This document shows, piece by piece, positions 32,657 to 41,179 of a stretch of DNA of 64,000 nt. The stretch is from Flavobacterium sp. CFS9 (lineage in GTDB: Bacteria > Bacteroidota > Bacteroidia > Flavobacteriales > Flavobacteriaceae). A program made the translations under genes and the position numbers. Position 1 is the stretch's first letter; every line of letters begins with the position of its first letter. The stretch lies in NCBI RefSeq assembly GCF_041154745.1, contig NZ_AP031573.1, forward strand, positions 1,054,001 through 1,118,000, in the 5' to 3' direction. The notes beneath the pieces are model-generated. The model did not search any database. It was not told the origin of the DNA and saw nothing but the letters and a program-made list of their open reading frames with translations.

Positions 32657-34089
32657 TAAAATTGAAAATATATAAATTCTTTGTAATCTGAATAAGTCCC
32701 AAATGCCAGTATAGCTCCTAGGGCCAAAATCACTCTCAGCATACTTCTTTTACCTGACAGAGGTTCTTCTTTGGTTCTGTTATTCCATTCGACTAAAACA
32801 AATAATATTATCATAGGCAATACCTCATAATTATACCGTTCGTTATCGAGATATTGAGCATAAAAATCCCCATTAAAAATTACTCGCTTTAAGTAGGATA
32901 CAGCATCCGTAATTGTTTTAGCTCTAAAAAATACCCAGGCTATACAAGTGATAAAAAATGTAAAAAGAATATTAAATATCACCTTTACAGAATCTGTATT
33001 AAAAGTAAGTTTAATCTCGTCTATATTATTACGGTTACTATTGGATAACAGTAAGGGTAAAAAATAAATGGCATTTATAAATCCCCAGGTGATGTAAGTC
33101 CAGTTCGCTCCATGCCAAAATCCGCTTACTATAAAAATGATAAACGTATTTCTGATTTTCATCCAAATACCTCCTTTACTTCCTCCTAAAGGAATATACA
33201 AATAATCGCGAAACCATGAAGAAAGAGAGATGTGCCAGCGACGCCAAAATTCTGCAATATCCCTTGAAAAATATGGATAGTTGAAATTTCTAAGTAAATC
33301 TAATCCAAACAATTTTGAGACTCCCAATGCAATATCGGAGTATCCGGAAAAATCACCGTAAATTTGAAATGCGAAATATACTGCCCCTAAAATAAGCGAC
33401 AATGAATTCATAGAAGAATAATTATCAAAAACAGCATTGGCATAAGTAGCACAGGTATCGGCGATAACTACTTTTTTGATTAGTCCCCAAATGATTTGAT
33501 AAACACCTTCTTTTGCGATTTGAAAATTAAATTCTCTCTTAATTTTTACCTGAGGCAATAAATGAGTCGCTCTTTCTATTGGTCCGGCAACCAGTAACGG
33601 GAAATAACTCACAAACAATGAATAATCAACAAAGTTATATTCAGCCTTAATACGTTTATAATAAATATCAATAACATAGGATAGTCCGTGAAAAGTATAG
33701 AATGAAATTCCGACAGGAAGAATGACATTCAATAATATCGGGCTTGCTTTGAGTCCTGCCGAATTTACTAATTCTGAGAAAGATGCCGCAAAAAAATTAT
33801 AGTATTTAAAAACTCCCAAAAAACCTAAATTGACTAAAATACTGAGCCAAAACCAAAACTTTCGGCTTTGCTCTGATTTTCCTTTCTCGATTTGAATTCC
33901 GGTATAATAATCTAAAAAAGTCGAGAAAATGAGTAAAAATAAAAATCTCCAATCCCAACAAGAATAGAAATAGTAGCTTGCGATAATTAATAAAGCATTT
34001 TGAGCTTTTTTTGTTTTGTTGCATACAAACCAATACAGAAAGAAAACGATTGGTAAAAAAATAGCAAATGCTAAGGAATTAAAAAACAT
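32656..34089 (-). CDS. MBOAT-family O-acyltransferase (AlgI/DltB-like)
   Basis: This 477-residue inner-membrane protein has about eleven hydrophobic segments. MBOAT motifs are complete: DIAEFWRRWHISLSSWFRDY (about residue 282), LYIPLGGSKGG, and the catalytic-histidine FIVSGFWHGANWTYITWG (about 319). AlgI-type MBOAT enzymes pass acyl groups from a cytoplasmic donor across the membrane. With the SGNH-like gene next to it, it would O-acetylate the exported polymer. It begins two bases into a conserved order of acylation genes in this locus. Confidence 0.9.
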   Translation of the reverse strand: MFFNSLAFAIFLPIVFFLYWFVCNKTKKAQNALLIIASYYFYSCWDWRFLFLLIFSTFLDYYTGIQIEKGKSEQSRKFWFWLSILVNLGFLGVFKYYNFFAASFSELVNSAGLKASPILLNVILPVGISFYTFHGLSYVIDIYYKRIKAEYNFVDYSLFVSYFPLLVAGPIERATHLLPQVKIKREFNFQIAKEGVYQIIWGLIKKVVIADTCATYANAVFDNYSSMNSLSLILGAVYFAFQIYGDFSGYSDIALGVSKLFGLDLLRNFNYPYFSRDIAEFWRRWHISLSSWFRDYLYIPLGGSKGGIWMKIRNTFIIFIVSGFWHGANWTYITWGFINAIYFLPLLLSNSNRNNIDEIKLTFNTDSVKVIFNILFTFFITCIAWVFFRAKTITDAVSYLKRVIFNGDFYAQYLDNERYNYEVLPMIILFVLVEWNNRTKEEPLSGKRSMLRVILALGAILAFGTYSDYKEFIYFQF

Positions 34090-34107
34090 ATTTTCGTTTA
34101 CGATGAT

Positions 34108-35196
34108 TTAAAATTTTAACTCATTTTGTCTGAGTAGTGCAAAATGATTTTCAACCATTTTCGGCAAAGAAAAGGAATTAGCAATTAATTCTCTTGTATT
34201 AACAGATATCTTTTTTTGCCCCGAATAAATATCTTCAAGAATTGCTGCCAGTGTTTTTACGTTTTTGGCCTCAAAAATATATCCATTTTCTCCTGAGGTT
34301 ATTGCTTCAGTATTCCCTCCTACATTAGTCGTAATTACAGGAACGTTTGCTGCAAGACTTTCCAGAATTGACAAACTGAAACATTCCATATGAGTGGGCT
34401 GTAACATATAATCATATTGCGAAAAAATTTCATTTAAATTAGGCTTACTCCCCATAAAAATGAAACAATCCTCTACCTTGCATTCTTTTACTTTTTCTGA
34501 CAGATGCTGCTCGTAAGGCCCTTCACCATATACCGTTATTTTAATCTGATTTTTTATCTCAGCAGGCAGAAGATATACGGCTTCAATTAAATCCTGAATA
34601 CCTTTAGATTCCCTAAGGTGGGAAGCAACTAAAAAAACTGGCCTAGTAGTCGCTCTGTTGGTTCTCGTTAAAATTGAATCTATGATCACTCCGTTATAAA
34701 TAGTAATCGTTTTTGCTTTTAAATGAGTTCCGAAATCATTTAGAATTTCTTTTACAGTATAGTTGGATACTCCGACAAAAACGTCAATATATCTTGAGAA
34801 CAGAATTCCTTTAAGTCTTTTATTTATTTTCTTTTTTAATGAATATCCATTTAAAGGTCTTGGATTATGATCTACAGCAATGACCTCAGCATTTGAAACT
34901 TTCTTTACATTATAAAAAAAAGACGTACACAATTCTACAAAATGAGTAATGATATGTGTATACTCCGGTTTATGTTCTTTGCAAAAAGAAATAAAATTAC
35001 TTTCCAGCCTTAGTTCTTTACTACTATATATAGTTAGATTCGAGTAACTACCATGATTGGAACTATTAGGAAAAAACCAATCGACCTCAATGTTATTTTC
35101 TTTACATTTCGTATCAAAATCCCAGAAAAAATAGTCCATACCTCCTACTCTTTCCGGAAATAATTTATAATTACAAATTACAGCTACCTTAATCAT
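34108..35196 (-). CDS. Glycosyltransferase, GT4 type
   Basis: The protein has 362 residues. The donor domain shows FLVASHLRESKGIQDLIEAV (about residue 195), KITVYGEGPYEQHL and QPTHMECFSLSILESLAANV (about 282), with an EX7E pair and a following TTNVGGNTEAI. The N-terminal acceptor domain begins MIKVAVICNYKLFPERVGGM. It transfers an unknown sugar. It overlaps the AT3 acyltransferase gene by eight bases, so the two may act on the same intermediate. Confidence 0.89.
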   Translation of the reverse strand: MIKVAVICNYKLFPERVGGMDYFFWDFDTKCKENNIEVDWFFPNSSNHGSYSNLTIYSSKELRLESNFISFCKEHKPEYTHIITHFVELCTSFFYNVKKVSNAEVIAVDHNPRPLNGYSLKKKINKRLKGILFSRYIDVFVGVSNYTVKEILNDFGTHLKAKTITIYNGVIIDSILTRTNRATTRPVFLVASHLRESKGIQDLIEAVYLLPAEIKNQIKITVYGEGPYEQHLSEKVKECKVEDCFIFMGSKPNLNEIFSQYDYMLQPTHMECFSLSILESLAANVPVITTNVGGNTEAITSGENGYIFEAKNVKTLAAILEDIYSGQKKISVNTRELIANSFSLPKMVENHFALLRQNELKF

Positions 35197-36250
35197 TATT
35201 CTTATTTACTAAACATTTATGTAAATATTTACTAATCTTAGCTTCTACTTTTTTTGTGTAAAAAATACTTAAAGTAATCATTACAATCATAATTAAGATT
35301 GGGGCGATAAAACTGTTCGGATAAAAATAACCAACGATGTTCTTAATCCACACTACTCCAATATAGTCGTGAATAAGATAAAGAAAATAAGACGACAATC
35401 CGATGTTAAGAATAAATCTATTTTCTAAAAATCGTAAGGATTTAGGACAGTAAATGAAACAAAAAAATAATAAAAACATAATTGTTACTGAAATAAGTTC
35501 TAACAAATCAAAAACATGATTAATAATTAAAAAACTTACTATTAGTAAAAGTATGTATAGTTTAAATGTTTTATTATTATACAACATATAAAACAATGCT
35601 CCACATAGAAAAAAAACAAGATACTTTATAAGATTAAACAGATTAAAAAACTTACTTACAATTTTAATTTGATCTAAGCCATACAAAAGTAATACATAAT
35701 GTAAAAGTAAGAATGCAAAACATGCTATGATAAAATTTCTCTTAAATTCTCTTTTATTAGAAAAATAAATAATACTGGTAAAGAGATAGAACTGAATTTC
35801 TGGCCATAAACTCCAATAATCGTAGTTGATATAACTAAAGTGCTCCGGAGTTCCAGAAATTAAATTATAAACATTAGGGGGAATAAAAGTAATACTGATG
35901 ATTAAATTTCTAAAATGATTATCGGGGAATGTATTATAGTAATCAAATATTAATAGAATACAATATGTAAATACAGAAGCAACTAATACGGAAGGAAATA
36001 AGCGAATGAACCTTTTTTTCCAAAAAGAGATAAAGTCCTTTGTACCTTCTAGTGAATAACATATTACAAATCCACTTATCATGAAGAAAAAGGGAACCCC
36101 TTTAAATCCATAATGAAAGTAATTTCCACCAAAATAAGGATATCTTGAGTCATTCCAGCGATAAAAGTAATGATACAAAATAACCGATAGAATTGCTATG
36201 CCCCTAAAACCATCGAGAATAGAAATTCTGCTTCTCCTATTATTGATCAT
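35189..36250 (-). CDS. Membrane acyltransferase, AT3 (OafA-like) family, copy 1
   Basis: The protein has 353 residues with about ten hydrophobic segments. The family start SILDGFRGIAILSVILYHYF carries the conserved R and H (about residue 23). AT3 enzymes O-acylate sugars across the inner membrane using a cytoplasmic acyl donor. No extra SGNH domain is fused, so it is the short form. It is very rich in Ile, Phe, Leu and Tyr, and the DNA is more AT-rich than average here. It overlaps genes on both sides by eight and four bases. Confidence 0.87.
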   Translation of the reverse strand: MINNRRSRISILDGFRGIAILSVILYHYFYRWNDSRYPYFGGNYFHYGFKGVPFFFMISGFVICYSLEGTKDFISFWKKRFIRLFPSVLVASVFTYCILLIFDYYNTFPDNHFRNLIISITFIPPNVYNLISGTPEHFSYINYDYWSLWPEIQFYLFTSIIYFSNKREFKRNFIIACFAFLLLHYVLLLYGLDQIKIVSKFFNLFNLIKYLVFFLCGALFYMLYNNKTFKLYILLLIVSFLIINHVFDLLELISVTIMFLLFFCFIYCPKSLRFLENRFILNIGLSSYFLYLIHDYIGVVWIKNIVGYFYPNSFIAPILIMIVMITLSIFYTKKVEAKISKYLHKCLVNKNND

Positions 36251-37635
36251 ATTTTTCCTAAAATTTTAGAGATTCTTTGACTCGTCCCTTGTAAGGCACC
36301 TCCAATTTGAAGCGTTATAAATTTTGCACGCTCCTCTTTTTTAGAATCAATATGACTCAAAATTTTGTTGATAGCTTCCAGATATTCTTCATCATTTTTC
36401 ACAATATCAGTCGAATCTGAATCTACTAATTTGGATAAATGTTCATACTTTAAAAACTTCTGATCATCAAACCATCCGTTTGTTTCACTCCCGAAAACGG
36501 GATTTATCACAGGTTTATCAAAAATAAAAGCATCCAATGTTATGGTTGACAAAACATTTACAGACAAGTCGCAATGCTGTAATAAAGATTTTAAATCATT
36601 GAGATCCGCAACAGATGGAACTCTTTGCGTCCATGCTTCCTGATGCCCTTCTCTGCTAATGTTCCAATCCGGAAAATTCCATATTATGAAAGGATATTTT
36701 TCAATATATTTTTTAAATCTTAGAGGTTCTTCTGCCGGAGATGTTCTCACAATAAGATTAACCTCTTTCACGAGTTTTTGTTGTGTAATAAACTCTGCCA
36801 GTATTTCTAAATAAACAGGATCGTTCTCACTACTGGCGTCATTGCATGTAAAAAATATAGTTGGCTTATTATGGTCTATTTTAAATCTTTTCTCAAACGT
36901 TTCTTTGTCATAACCATATTTATTCAAAATATAAGGCTCAAATTGCGGGGTTCCGACAACAGCGATCTGATTTTCTTTGATCGATTGATAAAAAGTTAAT
37001 AATTCCTGTTTCATCAAATCGCTCCAAACAAGATAAAAATCAAAATTACCGGCCATTCTTCCTTTTGATGCGAGGTTATCCCAACTAAAAATAAAAGCCG
37101 ATGTTTTAATTTTTAATTTTTCGGCAGCATATATAAGCGGTGCTATAAATGGTGGACGCTGATGTGTAAAAAACAATAACGAAATGTTATTTTCTTTTAA
37201 CAGTTCCGAATATTGTTTAGTAATAGCATTAGATTTAAAGGTTTGCTGTTGCCATTTGTTGTATCGAAGTATCCAGTTTTCAGAATGAAATAGTTTGGAG
37301 TACTGATGTATAAATCTCGTGGCATAACCTCTGGGATTTCTGGCTTTTGATTGGGTAATGTTTAAATTATCTGCAATACCAAAATTGCCTTTTGCATGCA
37401 ACTGCAAATGGGTAACTTCTTTGGCTTTTCTAAAAAACCAGGTGTAAAATGATTCTTCAAAAACTTCTAATTCTATAATCTTACAGTTTAAATCAAAATC
37501 TTTATAAACCGTTTTGGGTAAACATGAAAAAATGATTACCTCATTAAAATTGGTTTTAGCTTCCTGAATAAAATCGCTCAATATAAAATTACGAAACCCA
37601 ACCCCATCAGTTATGACAACTCCTAAATTCTTCAT
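36247..37635 (-). CDS. Unclassified GT-B-like protein of surface-glycan loci
   Basis: The protein has 462 residues and no clear membrane segment. The first half holds TSAFIFSWDNLASKGRMAGN (about residue 177) followed by DFYLVWSDLMKQELLTFYQS and VVGTPQFEPYILNKYG, a pattern seen in GT-B-like proteins of capsule and O-antigen loci that resemble CDP-glycerol transferases and UDP-GlcNAc 2-epimerases. The second half has an ISLSVNVLSTITLDAFIFDKPV-like VLSTITLDAFIFDKP segment. I cannot place it in a numbered GT family. It could be a sugar or phospho-sugar transferase. It is coupled to the AT3 gene by a four-base overlap. Confidence 0.72.
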   Translation of the reverse strand: MKNLGVVITDGVGFRNFILSDFIQEAKTNFNEVIIFSCLPKTVYKDFDLNCKIIELEVFEESFYTWFFRKAKEVTHLQLHAKGNFGIADNLNITQSKARNPRGYATRFIHQYSKLFHSENWILRYNKWQQQTFKSNAITKQYSELLKENNISLLFFTHQRPPFIAPLIYAAEKLKIKTSAFIFSWDNLASKGRMAGNFDFYLVWSDLMKQELLTFYQSIKENQIAVVGTPQFEPYILNKYGYDKETFEKRFKIDHNKPTIFFTCNDASSENDPVYLEILAEFITQQKLVKEVNLIVRTSPAEEPLRFKKYIEKYPFIIWNFPDWNISREGHQEAWTQRVPSVADLNDLKSLLQHCDLSVNVLSTITLDAFIFDKPVINPVFGSETNGWFDDQKFLKYEHLSKLVDSDSTDIVKNDEEYLEAINKILSHIDSKKEERAKFITLQIGGALQGTSQRISKILGKI

Positions 37636-37641
37636 CAGTTA

Positions 37642-38478
37642 TTATTTTAAGCTTCCTATTCTGCCATGATCTGAGTAAGATCTATGTACTATAAATTCAT
37701 TATCCAAAGGCTTTTCTGAAAGAAATGTTATATCGCAAAAATATTTTTCTTCAACAGGATTTAACCTCCACGGCACGGTATTTTTGTAATCTAAAGCCCA
37801 GCCGTTTTTCTCCAGATCTTTTGTTTTCAGGTCATTCCAGGATGTTATATAATCTATCCATAAATATCCTAATTGCCAGGCTTGTGCTTCTAATTTCCCC
37901 AGATTTTCAATATCCGTAATTCTTAGCCCGCCAACATTTTCCTGACTTACCGCTCTGGAGCCATCTTCTAAAACAATTCCTTTTATCGAAGGTTGCTGAA
38001 AATAATGCGTGTCTTTTTTTATTAAGTGATCTACATTCACCTCAACTTTCCTGCAGACTGCCTCAAAACCGGTTTCAACGAGATCAGGGTTTATTTTTAC
38101 ATAGCGAACTAAATCATAATATCTGATCCAGCGCATATTTTTATACAATCCTAAGCCTGCTTCATTTGCTGCTGTTGCCGCAAGAGGATAATAATTTCGG
38201 GCCAATCCATATAGTTTTCCTAACACTCCCTTTCCTCTGCATTCTTCATTAAGATATACATTAATGATCCACGCCAGTCCACCTCCAAAATTGGCTCCAA
38301 CATGTCCTACCACTTCACCTTTTTCGTTTAAGCAAATAAAAGAGCGTCCATACTCTTTATTTCCAAACTGCCATTCCCAAAATTCTTTGTGATGTAGCGG
38401 ATGATTTTCCCTGTAAATTATTTTGAAAAATGAGCATAAAATTTCCCAATCTTCTGTTGTTGCTTCTCTGGTGATCAT
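37642..38478 (-). CDS. GNAT-family N-acyltransferase, glycan-associated
   Basis: The protein has 278 residues. The GNAT domain occupies about 1-130: ITREATTEDWEILCSFFKII, then VVGHVGANFGGGLAWIINVY and the acyl-CoA-binding ECRGKGVLGKLYG (about residue 79). A second part (about 140-278) is unlike standard GNATs and may bind the sugar. It overlaps the upstream polysaccharide deacetylase gene by four bases. A deacetylase next to an N-acyltransferase suggests that an N-acetyl group on an amino sugar is removed and replaced by another acyl group; this is an inference. Confidence 0.8.
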   Translation of the reverse strand: MITREATTEDWEILCSFFKIIYRENHPLHHKEFWEWQFGNKEYGRSFICLNEKGEVVGHVGANFGGGLAWIINVYLNEECRGKGVLGKLYGLARNYYPLAATAANEAGLGLYKNMRWIRYYDLVRYVKINPDLVETGFEAVCRKVEVNVDHLIKKDTHYFQQPSIKGIVLEDGSRAVSQENVGGLRITDIENLGKLEAQAWQLGYLWIDYITSWNDLKTKDLEKNGWALDYKNTVPWRLNPVEEKYFCDITFLSEKPLDNEFIVHRSYSDHGRIGSLK

Positions 38479-39383
38479 ATTTTTTTATAATTTTTTCCTC
38501 CTGCCAAATCGTTACAATCAAATCTGTTTAGTAACAAAGGATTCTCTTCTGCAGTATTAATACCTCTTTTGGTTGTAAAACCTATTTTGTATCCGGTTTC
38601 CTGAGCCAGATCTGCTACCAGATTTGTACAAACCTCAGGGGTTCCATACGGATAGGAAACTATCTTTATATTGGAATGAGTTAAGGTATCTAAATATGTT
38701 TTTGTTTTTTCAAGTTCTTTTTTTATGGTTTCATCGTCTAATAATCCTAACGGATAATGACTATGTGTATGGCTACCCAAATAACTCTTATTGGCCAATT
38801 CCTGTAAATTCTGCTCTGTCATATAGAGCGATTCAAAAATTGCAGCTTCTTCAAAATAAAAATCAAATAACCTATTGACAATTTGTTCCTGTTGTTTGAA
38901 ATCTAATTTAAAATTTAAGATGTATTTTAAGACTGCACTTTTTTCATCATCATACCTGTAAATGCTTTGAGCATTTTGCTTTTCTGACTGAGAAAAAGGC
39001 ACATCAATAAATTTATCTAAAAATTCCGAAGACGAAATAATCGATCTTAACAGATGAATTTTATGTACGGTTGTTACTTTTTTTTCTTCAGAATTAATTG
39101 AATTTACAAAGAAAACCGCAGGAATGTTAAGCTCATCTAAAACAGGCAAGGCAAGATCGAACTGCTCTTTTAAACCGTCGTCAAAAGTAATGAGTAAATG
39201 GTTGTCCTCTGATTCTAATATTGTATTTAAATCAGAAACCAGATCATTGGAACGAACAAAATTACCCTGGTTTTTCAGCAATATTAACTGTTGTCTAAAC
39301 TCGTTTGGAGTCAGTCCGAATATACTGGGATATTTAGTCTTAAAATCCGATCTGATGTAATGATAATTACTAACTGTAAGCAT
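38475..39383 (-). CDS. Polysaccharide deacetylase family protein (NodB-like), copy 1
   Basis: The protein has 302 residues and no signal peptide, so it should be cytosolic. The NodB domain is complete: LITFDDGLKEQF with the catalytic Asp pair (about residue 66), HTHSHYPLGLL with the metal-binding histidines (about 205), and VSYPYGTPE. Such enzymes remove N- or O-acetyl groups from sugars. Without export it would act on a nucleotide sugar or a lipid-linked intermediate facing the cytoplasm. It overlaps the GNAT gene by four bases. Confidence 0.86.
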   Translation of the reverse strand: MLTVSNYHYIRSDFKTKYPSIFGLTPNEFRQQLILLKNQGNFVRSNDLVSDLNTILESEDNHLLITFDDGLKEQFDLALPVLDELNIPAVFFVNSINSEEKKVTTVHKIHLLRSIISSSEFLDKFIDVPFSQSEKQNAQSIYRYDDEKSAVLKYILNFKLDFKQQEQIVNRLFDFYFEEAAIFESLYMTEQNLQELANKSYLGSHTHSHYPLGLLDDETIKKELEKTKTYLDTLTHSNIKIVSYPYGTPEVCTNLVADLAQETGYKIGFTTKRGINTAEENPLLLNRFDCNDLAGGKNYKKI

Positions 39384-39449
39384 GTTGCCTTAAAATAAAA
39401 CCCTCAAAATGAAGCTGTTTTCAATTATTTTTTCTCTGCTTTTCATTGT

Positions 39450-40244
39450 CTAGCGTTTAAGTCTCATGACTATTTTTCTGTATGTCTTTTTTATTTTCTG
39501 AATAATGAAAAATGTTTTATCCTTAAATATTACAGGTTCGGAGGTTCTGCGATCTTTCAAATTCAATAAGTCAAATAGCACATTTATTCTTTGAGTTTGT
39601 TCATCATTTTTACCATATGCCCTGGCAAACCAGGTATGGTGCAAAAGTACTTTATTATTATAAGTAATTGAATTTGCAATTTGATCTTCGTTCATTTCGG
39701 TATCCAGAAAGAGAAACTTTTTATTTTTTCGTCTTAACCAAAGATAAAAGCAGTAATAAGGTTCATAAAGACTCTTGGTATCAAAATTCCATTTTAGATT
39801 TGTTAAATCATCATCAAACTCATTTTCTAAGCTGTAATCACTTTTTAAAATCTCGTCTTTATTCCAAATTTTCTCAAGTTCTTTAAAATTTAAAATAGAA
39901 AAAAAAGTATTAATCACATATGGATTATATGTTCTGTGCGCAATCATACCTCCATCCCGCACACCACATACCATATAATTCTGAGACTTCATTGTATTGA
40001 TAATATCAAAAACCATCTCTGAATCCTGAAATAGAACATCTTCATCTGCCATGATAAGCCATTCAATGTTTTTATTTTTCAGCATTTTCATCATATAAAA
40101 AATACTTTTTAAACCATGCATTCCATTTCTCCCATCTATCACATATTTCTGAACATCTTGCGGAAAAAACGGGGAGCTTTTGTAATATAAATCAAAATTT
40201 ATAACCGTAGAAAGTATGGCTATTTCAGACCTGTTATCTACCAT
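39450..40244 (-). CDS. Orphan GT-A-like protein
   Basis: The protein has 264 residues with no membrane segment. WLIMADEDVLFQDSEMVFDI near residue 64 looks like the metal-binding DXD region of a GT-A enzyme (DED), and YVIDGRNGMHGLKSIFYMM precedes it. A DTEMNEDQIANSI and a late HHTWFARAYG motif are further points of note. I cannot assign it to a known GT family. It sits between two deacetylases, one base-overlap run away from neuC. An unusual acceptor or an unusual donor such as CMP-sialic acid is possible but not shown. Confidence 0.68.
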   Translation of the reverse strand: MVDNRSEIAILSTVINFDLYYKSSPFFPQDVQKYVIDGRNGMHGLKSIFYMMKMLKNKNIEWLIMADEDVLFQDSEMVFDIINTMKSQNYMVCGVRDGGMIAHRTYNPYVINTFFSILNFKELEKIWNKDEILKSDYSLENEFDDDLTNLKWNFDTKSLYEPYYCFYLWLRRKNKKFLFLDTEMNEDQIANSITYNNKVLLHHTWFARAYGKNDEQTQRINVLFDLLNLKDRRTSEPVIFKDKTFFIIQKIKKTYRKIVMRLKR

Positions 40245-41179
40245 ATTTTAAAGTCAAATCTATTCATATATTGTACCAGTTCTTTATCTTTAATATTAGG
40301 AATCAAAATCCGATTTATTTTTTTACCTGATTTATTTTTATGATTGGAGTAATCATTATTTGCTAACAGAATTCCTAAACAGTCTGATTCTTCGATCACT
40401 CTAAGTGTACTACCATTATACGATCCATGAGGTAATGCTAAATACTTTACTGATTTTGTAACCAATTTATCTAATTTTTCAATTGAAGAACTTAACTCTT
40501 TTTTCTGTTCCTCATAACTTAGATTACCAAGAGGATAATGATTATGAGTATGTATACTAATATCTATTAATGGATGCTCAGACAAACGTTTAAGCTCTTC
40601 ATAGCTTAATGATCTGAAATCTTCAGTATCGTGAAAAGGAATTTTATTTAAACTTTCAAAATCTAAAAACCAAATTTCCTTTTCTTCATTTGATAGTTTG
40701 CCAATAAGTTTGTTTAAATCGCTAAACGAATGTGTTTCTTTTGATGCTTTTTCTTTTACATCAGGAAGATAGAAAAACTGATCACAGAAGTTATAGTCAA
40801 ATACAAAACGATCCCACCAAAACTCTTTTTTAGTATTTATATTTAATGTCGTTACAAAAATTGTAGCCGGTATTTCATACTTCTCCAATAGGGGTAAAGC
40901 ATTCGCTAAATTATCTGCGTATCCATCATCGAATGTAATGACTATTCCTGTTTTTTTTAATGAGCTCCAATCGTCTGATAATCTAAGAATCTGATAATTT
41001 TCCTTAAAATAATGAAGTTGCTTTTCAAAACTAACCAAATCAACCGTTAAATACTGTAACTCACTTCTAACTTCATTACTGGTTCTGTGATACATGGCAA
41101 CTAAAACCGGCTTACCATAGAGCAATCGGTTTTTGAGTTTATTCAACTTATAATATATACTTTTAAGTTTAGCTTTCAT
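40238..41179 (-). CDS. Polysaccharide deacetylase family protein (NodB-like), copy 2
   Basis: The protein has 313 residues. It starts with basic residues but has no cleavable signal; a cytoplasmic site is likely. Catalytic motifs are IVITFDDGYADN (about residue 77), SIHTHNHYPLGN (about 205) and LALPHGSYNGS. Copy 1 has the same order of motifs, and the two may be paralogues. Its gene overlaps the GT-A-like gene by seven bases and neuC by one, so it is translated with the sialic acid genes. A role in trimming N-acetyl groups of sialic acid or its acceptor is inferred only from position. Confidence 0.86.
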   Translation of the reverse strand: MKAKLKSIYYKLNKLKNRLLYGKPVLVAMYHRTSNEVRSELQYLTVDLVSFEKQLHYFKENYQILRLSDDWSSLKKTGIVITFDDGYADNLANALPLLEKYEIPATIFVTTLNINTKKEFWWDRFVFDYNFCDQFFYLPDVKEKASKETHSFSDLNKLIGKLSNEEKEIWFLDFESLNKIPFHDTEDFRSLSYEELKRLSEHPLIDISIHTHNHYPLGNLSYEEQKKELSSSIEKLDKLVTKSVKYLALPHGSYNGSTLRVIEESDCLGILLANNDYSNHKNKSGKKINRILIPNIKDKELVQYMNRFDFKIW

